Below, piece after piece: positions 12,719 to 25,307 of a stretch of 64,000 nt of DNA. The DNA is taken from contig JAGYVD010000005.1 of the NCBI GenBank assembly GCA_021209875.1, positions 1,240,001 through 1,304,000 on the forward strand, written 5' to 3'. Position 1 is the first letter of the stretch, and each line of letters starts with the position of its first letter. This DNA comes from Rosellinia necatrix (Eukaryota > Ascomycota > Sordariomycetes > Xylariales > Xylariaceae). The position numbers and the translations under genes were made by a program. Under the pieces are notes generated by a model. That model was not told where the DNA came from and searched no databases. It saw nothing but the letters and a program-made list of their open reading frames with translations.

Positions 12719-13682
12719 TCATCTTTGGATGCGTCTCGTTATTTGCTGCACATTTTGCACTCAAAAAGTGTTCTGGCTTGACTCGGTGGGTTGGCCGACC
12801 CTGCTCTCTTAGCCGGCGGTGCAGACACGGCCTGTTCCAGCTCCAGCTCCAGTTCCTGCTCCGTCCGGGACCCATCTCAGACTTGCATGTCTCACACGTT
12901 TCTCCCCAACACCCGTCGCACATCACATATTGTTCACTCATCACTGTCGACCGATCTGATCGTCGAATTCGGTCGCTGCGGCTCTGGTGCCAGCTCGTCC
13001 GCCCGGTTGCACCGCTTCCAATCAAAGCCTAGCCATTGACGACTCCACATCTCCATTCGAGAACGTTTTCGCCCCCCCTACCTACTTTCCATTTTGGGCA
13101 TTGCCTAAATCGGCTGCAAGTGACAGGATCTACATCCAGTAGAGGTCCATTTGCCGTGCCGTTCTTTCCCAAGATCTACCAAGTACTGTATTTCGCTTGT
13201 TCTTCCCGAAAGGTAGTATTCCCTACCGCCCGACTAACCTGCCTATGGCCTGCCTACACCTGCTCACTTCGGCCTCCCCTCTTCCCAGTCCAGTCGGGGG
13301 AGCGTTCTCGACCGATGCCGCGTCTACTCCCGCCCAGCTCAGAAGCGCCCAGATACTACCTTAACCGTACCCATCCACGGCATCGCCCATCAGCTAATGC
13401 TTCCCTGAAATTAGTGAACTGTGCCCATGCGTGTGCCACCGATCTCCAGATGAGGCTGGTCTTAGTGACCCAACTATATCATAAGCCCCGACTGCTTTCT
13501 TCACTCCACTAAGCTGGCCTTCCTCTCCAGCTTTCTTATGCAAAGGTTATTATTGCTACCAGTTCCACGTGCTTTGTATTTTATTTTATTTTCCCTTCTT
13601 CTTACTACCTAGTCTCTCGTTCCCGAAGGCCAGAATGTCGCCTTATCAAACCTCTTAGCTTGCTGTCGCTCTTTTGGTCGAG
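12719..13682. promoter_or_regulatory. Pyrimidine-rich upstream region of the proline-rich gene
   Basis: The + strand is rich in C and T tracts (for example about 13055-13085 and 13510-13680), a common feature of promoters and long 5' leaders of filamentous fungi. Several open frames exist (about 150 codons at most) but none resembles a protein. An in-frame stop at 13656-13658 limits the downstream gene to start at or after 13683, unless a leader intron exists. Confidence 0.4.
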
Positions 13683-15270
13683 ATGATGCTCACTATGAAC
13701 CAGCCCATTCCTTACGGCTACCGGCCAGTCCATGATTTACCGACACCACCTCGATCCTCGCCCCCCGTGACGGTCTTGGACATTCCACAGAAGGCATTCC
13801 AGCAGCCCCAACAGCATCACAGTCCGCCTACTAAGCCCATGTCGGCACCTCACCGTGGTCTGCCATTACCGGCAGCCATGACACTGGCTCAACCACCGCC
13901 GCCACATGGTCCACCTCATCCATCGGCCCCGGGTTCGGCAATACAGGCGCAACCGCCGCCGGCTCCGTCCCCGCACAGCCAAAGTTTTGCCTCGTTACCT
14001 CCGCCGCCCCAATGGCAGGGCTCCGAGGACTCCATGAGGAACTGGCTGGCGGCTAAAGCTGAAGAAGAAAGGAGAAGGCAAGAAGAGGAGAAGACGCGGC
14101 AGGAATCCCTGCGCCTGGAGCAGAGGAGAATCGAGCACGATATTCTTCGCACATCACTCGAGCGCGGCGTTCCGCCTCCCATGATACCCATAGTCTTCGC
14201 AGGTATGAGTGGTGGTAATTTGTCCCAGGCCACGTTAGAATGGGTCCAACAATTCCTGCCACCACCACAGCAACCGCATCATGCTCAAATCTTGCCAGCT
14301 CAAGGACCCACGTCGCCCGAGCACAGAAGGGATTCTCAACAATACGGCTCGTACGCGGGATCCGCCGGTGTTCCACCAACTCCTGGATCTGGGACCGGGG
14401 CACAAGCAGGTTTTGTTCCCTATCAGGGCCCGGGCTCGCCGACAAGGCCCAGAGCCCATACGATAGGTCTCGGCAGCACGAGTGGCCGCTCAGTAGGAGG
14501 TCTAGCTGTTTCGGCACTACCAAAGTTGAGCACAGGCGAGGGCGGTGGTGGGCCGTCTCATGCATCGCACACCGCTGCACAACCACAGCAACAGCAACAA
14601 CAAGGACCTGCAACCCAGCAGGAGACGCAGTCCCCGTCGTTATACTTCCATTACTGGCAACCTCCGACTTCACACGCAAGCTCCAGCCAGCCAGCAGCGT
14701 CGTCCGGTTCGTCTAAGCCCAAACACAGCAAATAAGAGGTTCGTCTGGCTAATGCTGTTCTTGGTACAACTAGTAGATTCGCCCAAGAAACGCAAAGCAA
14801 CCGGGCCACAGCATGCCGCTCCCCCACCAAGCCAACGACGGTCAAGATCCCCGACCTTTGGGCAACAAGCCAGCACGTCCGTGATATCAAACCCACCGCC
14901 AGGCCGCCGACGAGGTCACTCGCGCCAAAGAAGCGATATTTCGGCGTATCGATCGACCGGTCGTAATCGAGGGGAGCCATTTGGGCCACCTGGAGGCTTC
15001 TCCCCAGGTGTCGGAAACCCGGTTGTGGGTACATCTAGAGAAACGACATTTGCCGAGCCATATCAACAATCACGAGGCAGTCATTCCGTTTCATCTCTGT
15101 TATCAGACCAACCATCTGCGCCATACGCACCAAATGTAAGGCCTTCCGGACAACCTTTGGAGGGCGAACAGCGTTCACGAGCAACTTCTGAAGAAAGAGG
15201 GCGCGGAGCCCAGCTACCGCCTCCCCCGCCGCCTCCCCCCTCGGCTGCCCGGGAGCGTACGAATGACTAG
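13683..15270 (+). CDS. Proline/glutamine-rich conserved fungal protein, unknown function
   Basis: Two exons: 13683-14706 and 14774-15270. The 67-bp intron (14707-14773) starts GTTCGT, contains a GCTAAT branch-like site and ends CTAG; it joins the frames in phase 1 and removes the TAA at 14733. The product is about 506 residues. The N-terminus is Pro/Gln/His-rich. Residues ~118-160 form a charged helix (AAKAEEERRRQEEEKTRQE), followed at ~165-190 by the least repetitive segment, ending LEWVQQF. After the intron comes a basic SPKKRK nuclear-localisation-like motif, an Arg/Ser-rich stretch and a terminal poly-proline run. From composition and the conserved-looking core I infer a nuclear regulatory or RNA-associated protein, but I do not recognise a named family. 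ATGs at 13686 and 13695 are alternative starts. Confidence 0.75.
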
Positions 15271-17617
15271 ATTAAGATTACTCCCCTCCAAGGCCAACTG
15301 CAGCATTAGTATATATATCCTACAAAATGAGGTATCTGGGTTGCCGCATATGGTGTATGGCCATTCCGGGCTACTCGGCTAGCGAAAAACGGTTATCATA
15401 ACACAGCGGTCTGAGACTGTCTACGGTCTGGCAGGGCGAATCTCCAGACATGAATGAGTCTACGTACAACTAACTGTTCACTTCTTTGCGGCTATTTGCT
15501 CGCCTGTATTAAATTTGCATACTGGGCCGTGTATCCCATTACCATCAAAAGCATCCATTTGGGTATCGAGGGACAATTCAAGGTTTTGGCGTTTTGGTTA
15601 ACGGCAGCATGGTACTGGCCTAGCATTGCATGTACTCTAGCATAGATGGCCCGAAAAGGAGGATGTTGATTGGATGTATATACTAGGATTCTGGAATAAT
15701 TAAGGATCAAACGGTTCTATTACAAAGGCACTCGATTTTGTTTGACGATAAAGAATCACAGTCGTGTCAGTACCCTCTTCAGATCGCTACAGCCATCGTC
15801 GAATGGTGCCCCTACTACATCCTCCACAGTTATCAATCGCTATCACTAGTTTGGGGGGAGACTCAGGCTTTCTTTGACCCAATGGTCTCATTGGCAGTTT
15901 CCGAATCAAGGCCGTCGGATATTTTATGATTTGTCAGAGATCTATCCAAGACGTTCGCGATCCTGGACGGTGGAAGATCTCACCTTGGCAGCCAGAGCAC
16001 TCCAATTCGGATTCTTGGCATCAGAACGCTCCCACCTCATACCTACCGGGCTCATGAATGACGTGACCCAAGTAGGGCTGCCGCCCCCCGGTGAAGGGTT
16101 ATGCCATGATTGGTCAACTTGGATATCTGCAATGCGGACAAGTGAGACCCCCCAGTGTCAGCTCGGTCTCCCATCTATAAAGTGCGTATTATAGGCCAAG
16201 CTACAGCAGACACAGGGTCGTTTCAAGTCAAAAAGCAGTGGTGTTTTGTACCCGTTGTTGCTTCATGACTCCAAACCCCGAAACGGACAATGGTTTTAAG
16301 CAGCCGGCGCATCACGAAACAGGCGCGGAAACCATGGCACGGTGCCAAGGTCTCGCTGCGACACTACCTCTCTGCCCGGTGCCTCCCGCCGCCCATCTGC
16401 CTATGTATAAAATGTAGGTAGAGAATAGGCGGCAAGAGAGGGGGATAAAGAGGAGATGGATCGTGCGGCGGACGGGCCATGACGATACTAAAAATCAGAT
16501 ACAAACTCGTCAAGAATAAGCGATGGGGTAGAATTGGGGATGAGAATGTTACCCTGCAGGGATCAACTAGGATCTCTGGAGCAAGGGTCTTCTGTGTGTG
16601 TGTGTGTGTTTTTCGTTCTTTTTTTTTTTCACCTCAATATCCGCGCGCCAGACGGCTCACAAGGTCCATTGTGATTCGTCCCCCGCCGCTCGAGCCGCTG
16701 GTGGTATCTCGGAAGACAGAATTGGCAAATACTCGCGATTCCCGTTCCGGGGGCAGATCGGCAGAGACGAAAAGCAACCGAGGAAGACGAGGGGGGGTTT
16801 TCTCTTGATTGTCACTTCGTTACCTTGTCACATGTATTCGCATCCATCTAACCTATCTGGATAGAGAAAGAGGCGCTTTGGCGCTCTCCCTTAGACTGGT
16901 TTTCGGGATGAGCCGAGCGGTTTTAGGTTAGCCTGGCAAATGGCATATTGGAAACCCAAAGACATACAGCCAATTCCCGCCACAGAAGATGAGAGGAAAG
17001 TCTCATCTGCATTGCGACACTGCAGTCCGACGCTGACTCGACCTCAACGGTCGCCAAAACAGGCCGGAGTAAGACTGGAGCGTAGAGGCGCCATGCAACA
17101 ACAGACGCGATGGGACTAACCCAGTGTAGAAGAGTAAACAAATCGTTTAGTTAGTTGTGATGGGGCCGAGCAAGCCACTTTCGAGAGGCAAAGGCCGCCT
17201 AGACTATCCAGGTGCCATAAATACTGTGCAGGCCGACAGCAAAACAGGCCGACAGACAGGCAGACAAGCAGGCCGACATGCACTAGCGTATTGCTCACAT
17301 GGATTGATGCTGCTGCTTGCTGCTGCTGAGGAGGAGTGGCGTAGAAGCAGAAGTCCCTGATGACCATAACAACGAAGGCCGACGATGTCAGTTGGCCCAT
17401 TTAGGATGTAACGAGGCCACCGTGCGGCCCTCTCCGGGTGCCGTCGGCTGCTCGTTCTGTTTGCTTTTGCAGCGATAATACGGACGGCGCGCGTCCAGAC
17501 AGGACAGACCAGAAAGATAGCGGGTGGCAATTCCCTGCCCTTCTGGCTGGGGAGGGGAGGAGGGGGCGAGATTTTGACTCTACTGGAGGGTCTCCGGAAT
17601 CGCCAGTCACGTAGTGT
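15271..17617. other. Gene-free stretch
   Basis: Small frames of up to about 110 codons without recognisable features. Contains a (GT)9 run followed by T-rich sequence at about 16592-16630. The beginning presumably holds the 3' UTR of the proline-rich gene. Confidence 0.5.
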
Positions 17618-17716
17618 ACACATACACACACACATAATACATACAGACACACACACACACACACACACACACTCACTCACTCACTCACACACTCACTCAC
17701 TCATATACATATACAC
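17618..17716. repeat. (CA)n / (CACT)n compound microsatellite
   Basis: AC dinucleotides to about 17672, then ACTC tetranucleotides, then CATATA. Poly-Cys/Val frames on the opposite strand are repeat artefacts. Confidence 0.9.
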
Positions 17717-18940
17717 AGCCACACCCTCTCGTTCTTCCCCCTCCCCCCCTCCCCCTTCCCTTCCTCTATCCGGTACCGTACCCAGACACGGCCATATGCC
17801 CCATACAACGCCTCATACAACGATGGGTAAGGCAAATGTACGTAGTAGGTGGGTGGCGTGGCGGGTTAGATGGTAGGTAGGTAGAGGCGGATCAACAAGC
17901 TAGGACACACGACACGGCACGATATCGATACCTTTCTGGTAAGGGACGGCACTCCCCTTGCCATCTGCGTAGTGTAGTGTAGCGGACCCCGTCTGCCAAC
18001 ATATGCACCTCCGTCGCATTTGGCAGCCCCTATTGGAGCAAGACCACATCGTATGCACGATGACCGGCATCTGCTCTGCTTCACGGTTCTTCGCCCCTCA
18101 GATAAACAAGACACACACACAAAGGACACACGGACCCTTACCCCGGACCTGTTTTGTATCCCTCTTCTGTTATGGTCTGCCCGTTTTTGGAGCGAGGTAA
18201 AGAAGGGGAGGGGAGAGGGGGGGCCCCTTGTTGTGAATCTCCTTCCCCCAGTTTTCTCTCGGTGGGTTACAGTCAGTCAATCAGTCAGTCGGTCCGTCGG
18301 TCGATCGGTCACGTTGGTGATGCCAGAATACACACTAAACTACTGTAGGTATAAGAGGGACCGGGGGGAGGTCCTCTCTCTGATCGACGCGTCTCGAAAC
18401 ACAACTTGCAGATTCGGCCGGGGGGGTTTTTATTTTTTATTTTTATTTATTTATAGCATCACGTCTGTGAGCAGCCATTCACCTTGTCCTGCTCTCTGAT
18501 TTAGTCCCTACTTTTCCCTCTTTCCCTTCGCGGCCGTTGCTCTCTATACCGAGATGGCCTGTTTAGTCGAAGTCAAACAAACATACACTACATACACATA
18601 CATACATACATACATACATACATACACCCGGCTGGCACCCATGACCTGGGACTTTTTCTTCCCACGCGAGAGCAGGGCAGGCCAGGACAGGCCAGGACGG
18701 GGCCGATTTGCAAAAGGACAGACAACAGATGGGCTGGGCGGTCCCGTACCGTACTGGTACCATACGAGGGTCGTCTAAGGCATTCCTGGTTTCCGTTCGT
18801 GACGTGTGTTGGCCGCTGTTATGCGCCCAAGCGTATGCGATTACGGCTCAACGCAGAGACTGTTTCGCTATTTATTTTTTTATTCGTTTTATTCGTTTGT
18901 CCATTCATTCACTCATTAACTCACTCGTCCAATTTTTTCA

Positions 18941-18976
<36 letters not shown>

Positions 18977-21900
18977 TTATTATTATTTTTCATGCATGCG
19001 GCAGACTGAATTCTCTACATTGAGGCGTTTCAGCACCTCTTTTTTTTTCTCCCTCCCCGCAGACAAAGGACAACGCAGCACGGCACGGACGTAGAGTTCG
19101 GTCGGCTCTTGACGATGCGACGCGTCAAATCCCTCGGCGCCGGCAAAAGAGGAAGTGTTTGTCGATTGGGGAAGGGGAAAAAAAAAGATCGGGGACCGCA
19201 TCGCACGGCGGAAATAGGCGTTCTTAATCCTTCCCCCTCCCCCCCCTTCTTCAACCCCCCCTTACTCCCCAGAAGGCTGGGGGGAAGGGGGAAGAGGGGG
19301 GACCCGTGATACCATACATAATATAGACTTTCGTTTATCTGCTGATTCCAGCATCAGCCAGGCAACCTATCTCACGCATGCAAGAGGCGCGGCAGCCAGC
19401 AGCGCCGGTGTTCTTGGCTTGGGTGAACCGACTGGAATGAACGAAGGCCCTTTTTCAGGGTCCTCATGCTATCACTATGACCATGTCCTTTTCGGCGGCA
19501 TGACTCGCAGGCATCGTAAGACGCCTGATTCTAGACAAATGGGAAGTGCGGAGTGGCGGAATAAGCTCGTCATACCACGAAGAATGACCCTGAGCAAAGC
19601 CCGGCCTGCCACCAGGCTGGCAGTTTTGTAAGCTTTGGTGATGTTATATCGTATACTGTGACGTCGACAAGGCTGGTGTTCGTACTACTATCGTCTGATC
19701 CGGTGGACGTAAACTTGTTGATCTCATTTTGACGAATCATACCTTTCTCTGCTGTGCTCTTTCCATACCACCAGGACTCAGAGCGTACGATGCCATCCTG
19801 GTCCTCCTCCAAGATATCCGCATTCACTCTTTCGAATCTTGATGCCTCATTGTCCATCGCGTGCCGTAACAAGCCATACCATATCCATCCCTCGTAGCCG
19901 AACGAGAGTTGATCAGGTGGATCACGGGGAGGGATATCTTGTGACGTGTCCGGGCTGTGCGTAGTGTACGATCCGGGTAGCGACGTTTATTTTTTTTCCT
20001 TCCCACGGCTGTGGGCATCTTTACGCATTAACATATTGCCTACACCGCCCATCCCACTGCCACGTAGGTCTACCCATCTAACTTGGATCATTCGAACGTT
20101 GACTAGTTCCGCGGACCTTGATTATACCCGCGCTTGGCATCGTAGTTATGTCCCTTGTCGCTGTCTAGTCGTTTGTTTGAGGGCTTTATTATTATTATTA
20201 TTGTCGTTGTTGTTGTTGTTGTTGTTATTATTTGTATTATTATTTTTTATCCCCCCCCCCCTCTCCCCTCTATGTTGGTCATTAAGCATGAACACTACGA
20301 GTTAACGCGACAAGTTCTCGCTTAAGGATTCCTGATCGAGACCTCGCCGCCACGGTTTCGTAGCGTGGAACAGAAGTCGTTCGTTCATGACGAAGTAGGA
20401 CAAATCATGCACGGACGGCAATAACGTACATGCGCCGGAGCCTGGCCGCGGGGGGACCAGCTAACTTATCGCGGGCCCTGTAGTGGTGGGAAGTGGACCG
20501 ATAGCTGGGCTCCTCGGCGCAAGATGGCCGTCGCCTACGGGATAGGGCGAGAGGCGAAAGGAAAACGAATTCCGTATAGGCAGCGCCGCCAGGAAGCCCA
20601 GTGTTACGCCACTCAACGCCGGAACAGATGACCGGATTCATAGACTCCATTCCCCTACCTCCTCCCTCCCCCCCTCGCTGCCTTCGCCGCCACCGGCTTC
20701 TCCTCTCTCCGTAGATATGATACTCCGTCATGCGCCCATCCCACTCTTCTTCCCGCCACCTCGATTTCGCATCCTGTATCTGCGCTGGCGCCAATTCCCG
20801 CCGCGGAGGCCGTGCTAGCCGTCGAAGGCCGTCGAAATTCGTCAAAACAAGGACTTTGCCAGGGTGCCGTTGCTGGCTTGGGTAGTGGTGTACGCTTGGG
20901 ATGTCTGTCTACTTCCCATCCGGCTCCCCTCTCTCTACACTACCTTGATCTTTGATCTCCATCGCTAAACTCGTAGATTGCACCCTCTCTGCCGATTGCC
21001 GCTGCCGCTACCGCTGCCGGTCGTCCATTCGCCAACCCTGCGTTGCGTCGCGTTGCCTCGGCGATATTACATAGGAGATGTGATGAAGGGGGAGGGGCCG
21101 GGTCCCCTCTCGCTTCCCGTTCGTTGCATCGCAGGACGTTGCCGGTGCCGATGCAATGGTAAATGACCCTCCCGGGGGGGGGGCTCATAGTCGGTTTTTA
21201 CGCGAGGCATAGATAGATAGGATGGCATGCCCTCCGGAATCGCAGAGGTAGGCGCCAATGATTTGGAGCCGGTTTCCTCCCCTGCAAAGGGGTTAATAAC
21301 GAGATATCCATTCTTGTTAGATGCGAAGACGCTGCGGGTCAGACAAACCGGCAATGTCTGTCCCCAGGGCATTGCTTATGAGAATGGGGTTGGGTTATGG
21401 TGGTTGTCGGGTTTACCGGGAGGCCGCCAGGTCCTAGCTGATATCTCCAGATCCAGGTCCTCCGCGAGCGTTGGGATGCACATGACTGAAAGCAGATGTT
21501 GGTACATGAGACCCAGCAGCTGTATTAACGCTGTTTATTCGCCATATTGGTTTGTTTCGCACGCATACTAGGTACACCCCTCATACAGTAAGGAGAGGGT
21601 TCAATCATCGCGATTGTTATTAGAGTGCTACGAATAAATACATCTAGAGATTCATGTCTCTAAGTTTCTTCTCATCTATAGATAAGAGCTTTTCCCCCGC
21701 TCGAACCTCCCAGTATTAGCCCATGATCCCTGAACAAGCGTCGACGGGCGCTTCTCTTCAGTGTGATTGCCTACTCAACCAACCCCTATACTCTGTCCGC
21801 TCACTAGCGCTAATAAGGAGTAACATCATGATTGTCTATGAAGAAAGTAGGGTGAAACGGTGAAATCCATTGTTAGTTCAAATCCTATAATGTGATATCT

Positions 21901-22349
21901 TGCGGCACTATAACTAGTTCTCCTGTAAAAGTAAAAATAAGGGGGTTTCTTTAGTGTTGCTTCTTGACTCGATAGCCTTGAAGCTTATTGCTCTTCTTCA
22001 ATATCACTTGAAAGTACACCATCAGGACCGGAAACTAAAAGGTCTAGCATAGAAGCACAGAAATACGAACCAAATTGCGGTGTTATTGAGAGGAAGTCCG
22101 CCTATGAGGGTAGAGATCTGTCGAGATCGTGTCACGGACCGGCCCCGAGATCCAAAACCCGATGATCTCCAAGCCCAATATTGAAGATTAAAACTATCCA
22201 TTCACATTTCCATTGCCTTATTGCCTTATATTAACCAGCCTGGCCCTCCAATCTCCAGCCCTCACCAATTAGCCCGCTGGTTACTTCCAGTCCTGTCCAC
22301 ATTTTATCGTACCCATTCGTAGCCCATATGCCTCTAAGCGCCTTCCTTC
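17717..22349. other. Repeat-rich gene-free stretch
   Basis: Holds a CAGT/CGGT quasi-repeat (about 18268-18312), a CATA array (18581-18626), an ATT array (about 18940-18989), a TTATT/GTT array (20186-20250) followed directly by C10, and many G- and C-runs between 19200 and 21190. One minus-strand frame at about 19570-19950 has varied, protein-like composition (see findings), but no complete gene could be built. No RNA gene recognised. Confidence 0.5.
18940..18989. repeat. (ATT)n trinucleotide repeat
   Basis: About 16 ATT units with two interruptions. A second array of ATT then GTT units lies at 20186-20250. Confidence 0.9.
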
Positions 22350-24752
22350 TTACGCAGATGCTTTCCCCCCGGGTGAGGAGGCGTCCCCGCCACCGGCAGC
22401 GGGGTTGCCGGGGGGTCCGCCTCGCTTCTCCGTCCCGGGCGCCGCCCCGCGCTGGGCCTCGAGCTTCCGGGCCTTGAGGGCGGCGCAGAACGCGGAGCCG
22501 GCGCGGAGCCGCTCGCCCTTCCACATGAAGACGAACGGCGTGGCGCTGAGGAGCAGGCTGAGGCCCCCCAGCAGGCCGAGGGCGCCGCCGATGCCGAGGG
22601 CGCGGAACATGGGCGCCGTGGCGAGCGGCAGCACGACGGCGAGCAGGGACCGCGCCGAGCTCGCGGCCGCGTTGGCGCTCGCGGCGAAGACCTCGTACGC
22701 GTCCGTCAGGTAGTTGAGCATGCCGATGAAGATCAGCTGGAAGCCGATGCCGAAGCCGATCCCCGCCAGCGACGGCACCGCGTACGGCACGCCCTCCCGG
22801 GCCGTGAACCCCAGCCAGAACAGCGAGATGGCGAACACGGGCCCGCCGATCGCCGCCAGCGGCACGCGGTGGTACTCTTCCTTCTTCGTCCACGCCCGCC
22901 CCTGCGCGTGGCACCGCTGGTGGTAGCTGCTCCAGGTGAAATATATCCCCAGGGCTATGATGGCGCCGGCGAAGATCGGTAGGAAGAGCAGGCCCGTGAC
23001 GCCGGGGGAGAGGCCGTATAGCTGCTGGAATACGATTGGGAACGCTCCAAATGATATGTAGAATATCTATGGTAAAACTCCGAGAGTAAGCGCAATTCAA
23101 GGGAAAGCAACCTCGGCTAGGTCCGAGCAACGCGGAGCAGAAACACTTCGTAAGGTCGACAATGGAGATTAACTTACGGCGTATACAAGTGCGAGGTAGA
23201 GACACGTGGCCGTCACAATTAATTCCGTCAAGATCATACGAATAGGCCGTGTCAAGACTTTAGTCACGACCTCTTTGATGTCTTTATCCTCCAGTTCGAA
23301 AGCAGCATAGACCTGAGCCGTGGGGTCTGCCTTGCGGAGCTTCTGAGCTCTCCGGGTCAGGAGAACGGGCGCATACGTTTCTGGTAACAAGGTCACGACT
23401 GGGATTAGAGTTGCGCCGGCGTATATCAGCGCAACCCACTACAGAAATTGCCAGTCAGTAAATGTCACCTAGAGTAGGAATCCAGGGGGATTCCGGAGGC
23501 ATGCGAGGATCCTGAGACGTAATCCTGCGCCGGCGAAGACTCCTTATACCCGCGTGGGTGAACATAGCGGAAATAAAATAAGTCTTGGAACGACTTACGA
23601 AAGCCCAGCGCCAGCCAATGGTTGTAGAACAGAACCCGGAGACGATCGGCGCCAATAGGGGTCCGCATACGGTCGTCTTAAATGCAACATATAGTCAGCA
23701 AGCGACACCCTCTTCCGGGATTACGAGGCTACCTACCGCCATGAAATATGACAAAGCATGTCCCCTAGTAATAGGGTCTGCGCTATAATAGTAGAAGGTC
23801 AGAGCCTGCTGTTAATGGTGGATGATCGGCTCCTTCGTAGGACGTCTCGCGAGCCCGTCGGCATATGGTACACGGGGATGGAATATTCAACTTCCAAAGG
23901 CAAGGGGAACTGAGACACAAGAAAGATACGTACTATATGTCGGCAAGCTGTCCAGTGACAATAGCAATAGGGGCACTGCCGAACGCTCCACATAGTAGCC
24001 TGAAAATGAGGAAGGCGGGCCAGTTCGGAGAAAGTGCGCAGCCCAGCGTCCATAGGTTGAATAGGAACATAGTCGCGACGGTGAGGTTTCGGCGGCCGAT
24101 ATGCTCGCTGAGTGGCCCCCCTACAGTAACGGTAAGCCTCTTGACCGACGCAGTAGAGAAATCCCGAGCCGGCATCCCGCGTGGATAGCTCAAGGCTTAC
24201 AAAGCAGCGGTCCAAAAACGTAGCCTATCAAGAAGGTCGAGATGGGGAGCACTTTCTGCGTGTCTGAGGCGACCCCCCATTCCCGAGTGATATAGGGCAC
24301 GGCCATGCTGGGTAAGCTGCTGCCCATGGTGCTGTTGATGACGGTCAACATAGCAATGATGGTGATCATGCGTTTGCGTCCCTTGTGGCATGGAATTATG
24401 AGCATAAGGATAGCACGAGTAGGGCCGACGGACGACGACATGTTGTACGTACATCTGACCAGTTATACGGATTCTCCTTGTCGTCCGGCTCCCACGATAT
24501 TATCTTCCTGCCGTCGGCGCCGTGTATGGAACCACACGGCGATTCGTCACTTTGCGGTATCCTATTGTCTGCTTCCTCGGTTCTATAGCGAATCTCGGCA
24601 TCTCGGTTGCTGACTGTGCGGGCCACGTCAGTCAATTGAGCGAGAGTATTTTCTCTCTGTGCCGATAGTGCGTTTGAAGAGCGTCGTGAGGTGCGAGTCG
24701 AGGCCTCTCCCGGAGGTTGCAGCCCACTTTCGGTGAACTTCGAGTCCAACAT
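22350..24752 (-). CDS. MFS transporter, DHA1 type (multidrug/polyamine exporter-like)
   Basis: Seven exons fit in frame on the minus strand: 24752-24453, 24381-24201, 24120-23934, 23782-23737 (46 nt), 23676-23599, 23438-23178 and 23066-22350, giving about 589 residues. Introns have GTACGT, GTAAGC, GTAGGT or GTAAGT donors and AG acceptors. After a ~100-residue Ser/Thr-rich cytosolic N-terminus comes DDKENPYNWSD, the linker typical of fungal DHA1 exporters. The joined exons then give FGPLLWGPLSEHIGRRN, the family loop between helices 2 and 3. Other landmarks are TGQLADIYADPITRG, APIVSGFCSTTIGWRWAF and LLPETYAPVLL, followed by six more helices in the last exon. Plasma-membrane drug:H+ antiport is the family role; the substrate cannot be told. 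The last exon is visibly much more GC-rich than the first ones. The tail after the last helix is Gly/Pro/Ala-rich. Confidence 0.92.
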
Positions 24753-25080
24753 GATGCCTGTATAATACAATCTAGCTCCTATAGTCTATGGGTCGCTGAG
24801 GATCACTGGGGGGGGGATATCGTTTGTGTACTCAAGGAAGGCGAGGTGTTACTAGATATATATTTGCTGTGCTAAGGCAGTTGTGAACGTTGACCGCCGC
24901 CGAAGAAATGGCGGGAGAGGGAAGGAAAATATGAGTAAAGGATGCGGTGTATCGGAGACGGGCATCCAAACCATGGATTTTGGTCTCCTCTCTTCCGGTT
25001 CCCGGTGCCTGTCTGTGATCTCGGGGCCGCATTAGAGGGGCGACATGGGGCCTTTCTTCAACTCGTCAGCTCCTCCTACA

Positions 25081-25110
25081 AGAGTCCCCAAGAGTCCCCA
25101 AGAGTCCCCA
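25081..25110. repeat. AGAGTCCCCA x3 direct repeat
   Basis: Three perfect tandem copies of a 10-bp unit, about 330-360 bp upstream of the MFS start codon. CCCCT/AGGGG is the core of the stress-response element bound by Msn2/4-type factors in yeasts; the unit contains GTCCCC, only a partial match, so a regulatory role is a guess. Confidence 0.8.
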
Positions 25111-25262
25111 CGAGCGATGGCTATCCGAAGCGGCACTCGATCCCGACCACGGCTTCCGCAGAGTTGGGCACGAAGATAACTCGGTGGGGATTGTCAGTCA
25201 ATGGCCGTGAGTCCGTGACCCTCCACTCGTCCTCCCCCTTCCCCCGGCAAGTCAGTGTGTGT

Positions 25263-25307
25263 CTTATGTGCCTTATGTGCCTTATGTGTATTATGTGCCT
25301 TATTTGA
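25263..25307. repeat. CTTATGTGC x5 direct repeat
   Basis: Five tandem 9-bp units, three perfect or nearly so, about 510-555 bp upstream of the MFS start. Function unknown; it may be a minisatellite. Confidence 0.8.

Noticed and set aside
12552..13025. 157-codon minus-strand frame with Leu-Pro-Val repeats
   Set aside because: The repeat is the minisatellite at 12624-12718 read in antisense; flanks have no protein character.
14053..14679. 208-codon antisense frame
   Set aside because: Shadow of the proline/glutamine-rich gene; composition follows the complementary repeats.
21870..21890. T-loop-like GTTCAAATC suggesting a tRNA
   Set aside because: No matching acceptor stem, D-arm or anticodon arm could be placed around it.
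23439..23598. Possible extra coding exon within MFS intron 5
   Set aside because: Reading through it breaks the WRWAF-WVALIYAG junction that fits the transporter family; skipping it keeps the frame.
25081..25110. Short direct repeats considered as a CRISPR-like array
   Set aside because: Units are directly adjacent with no spacers, and the genome is fungal.
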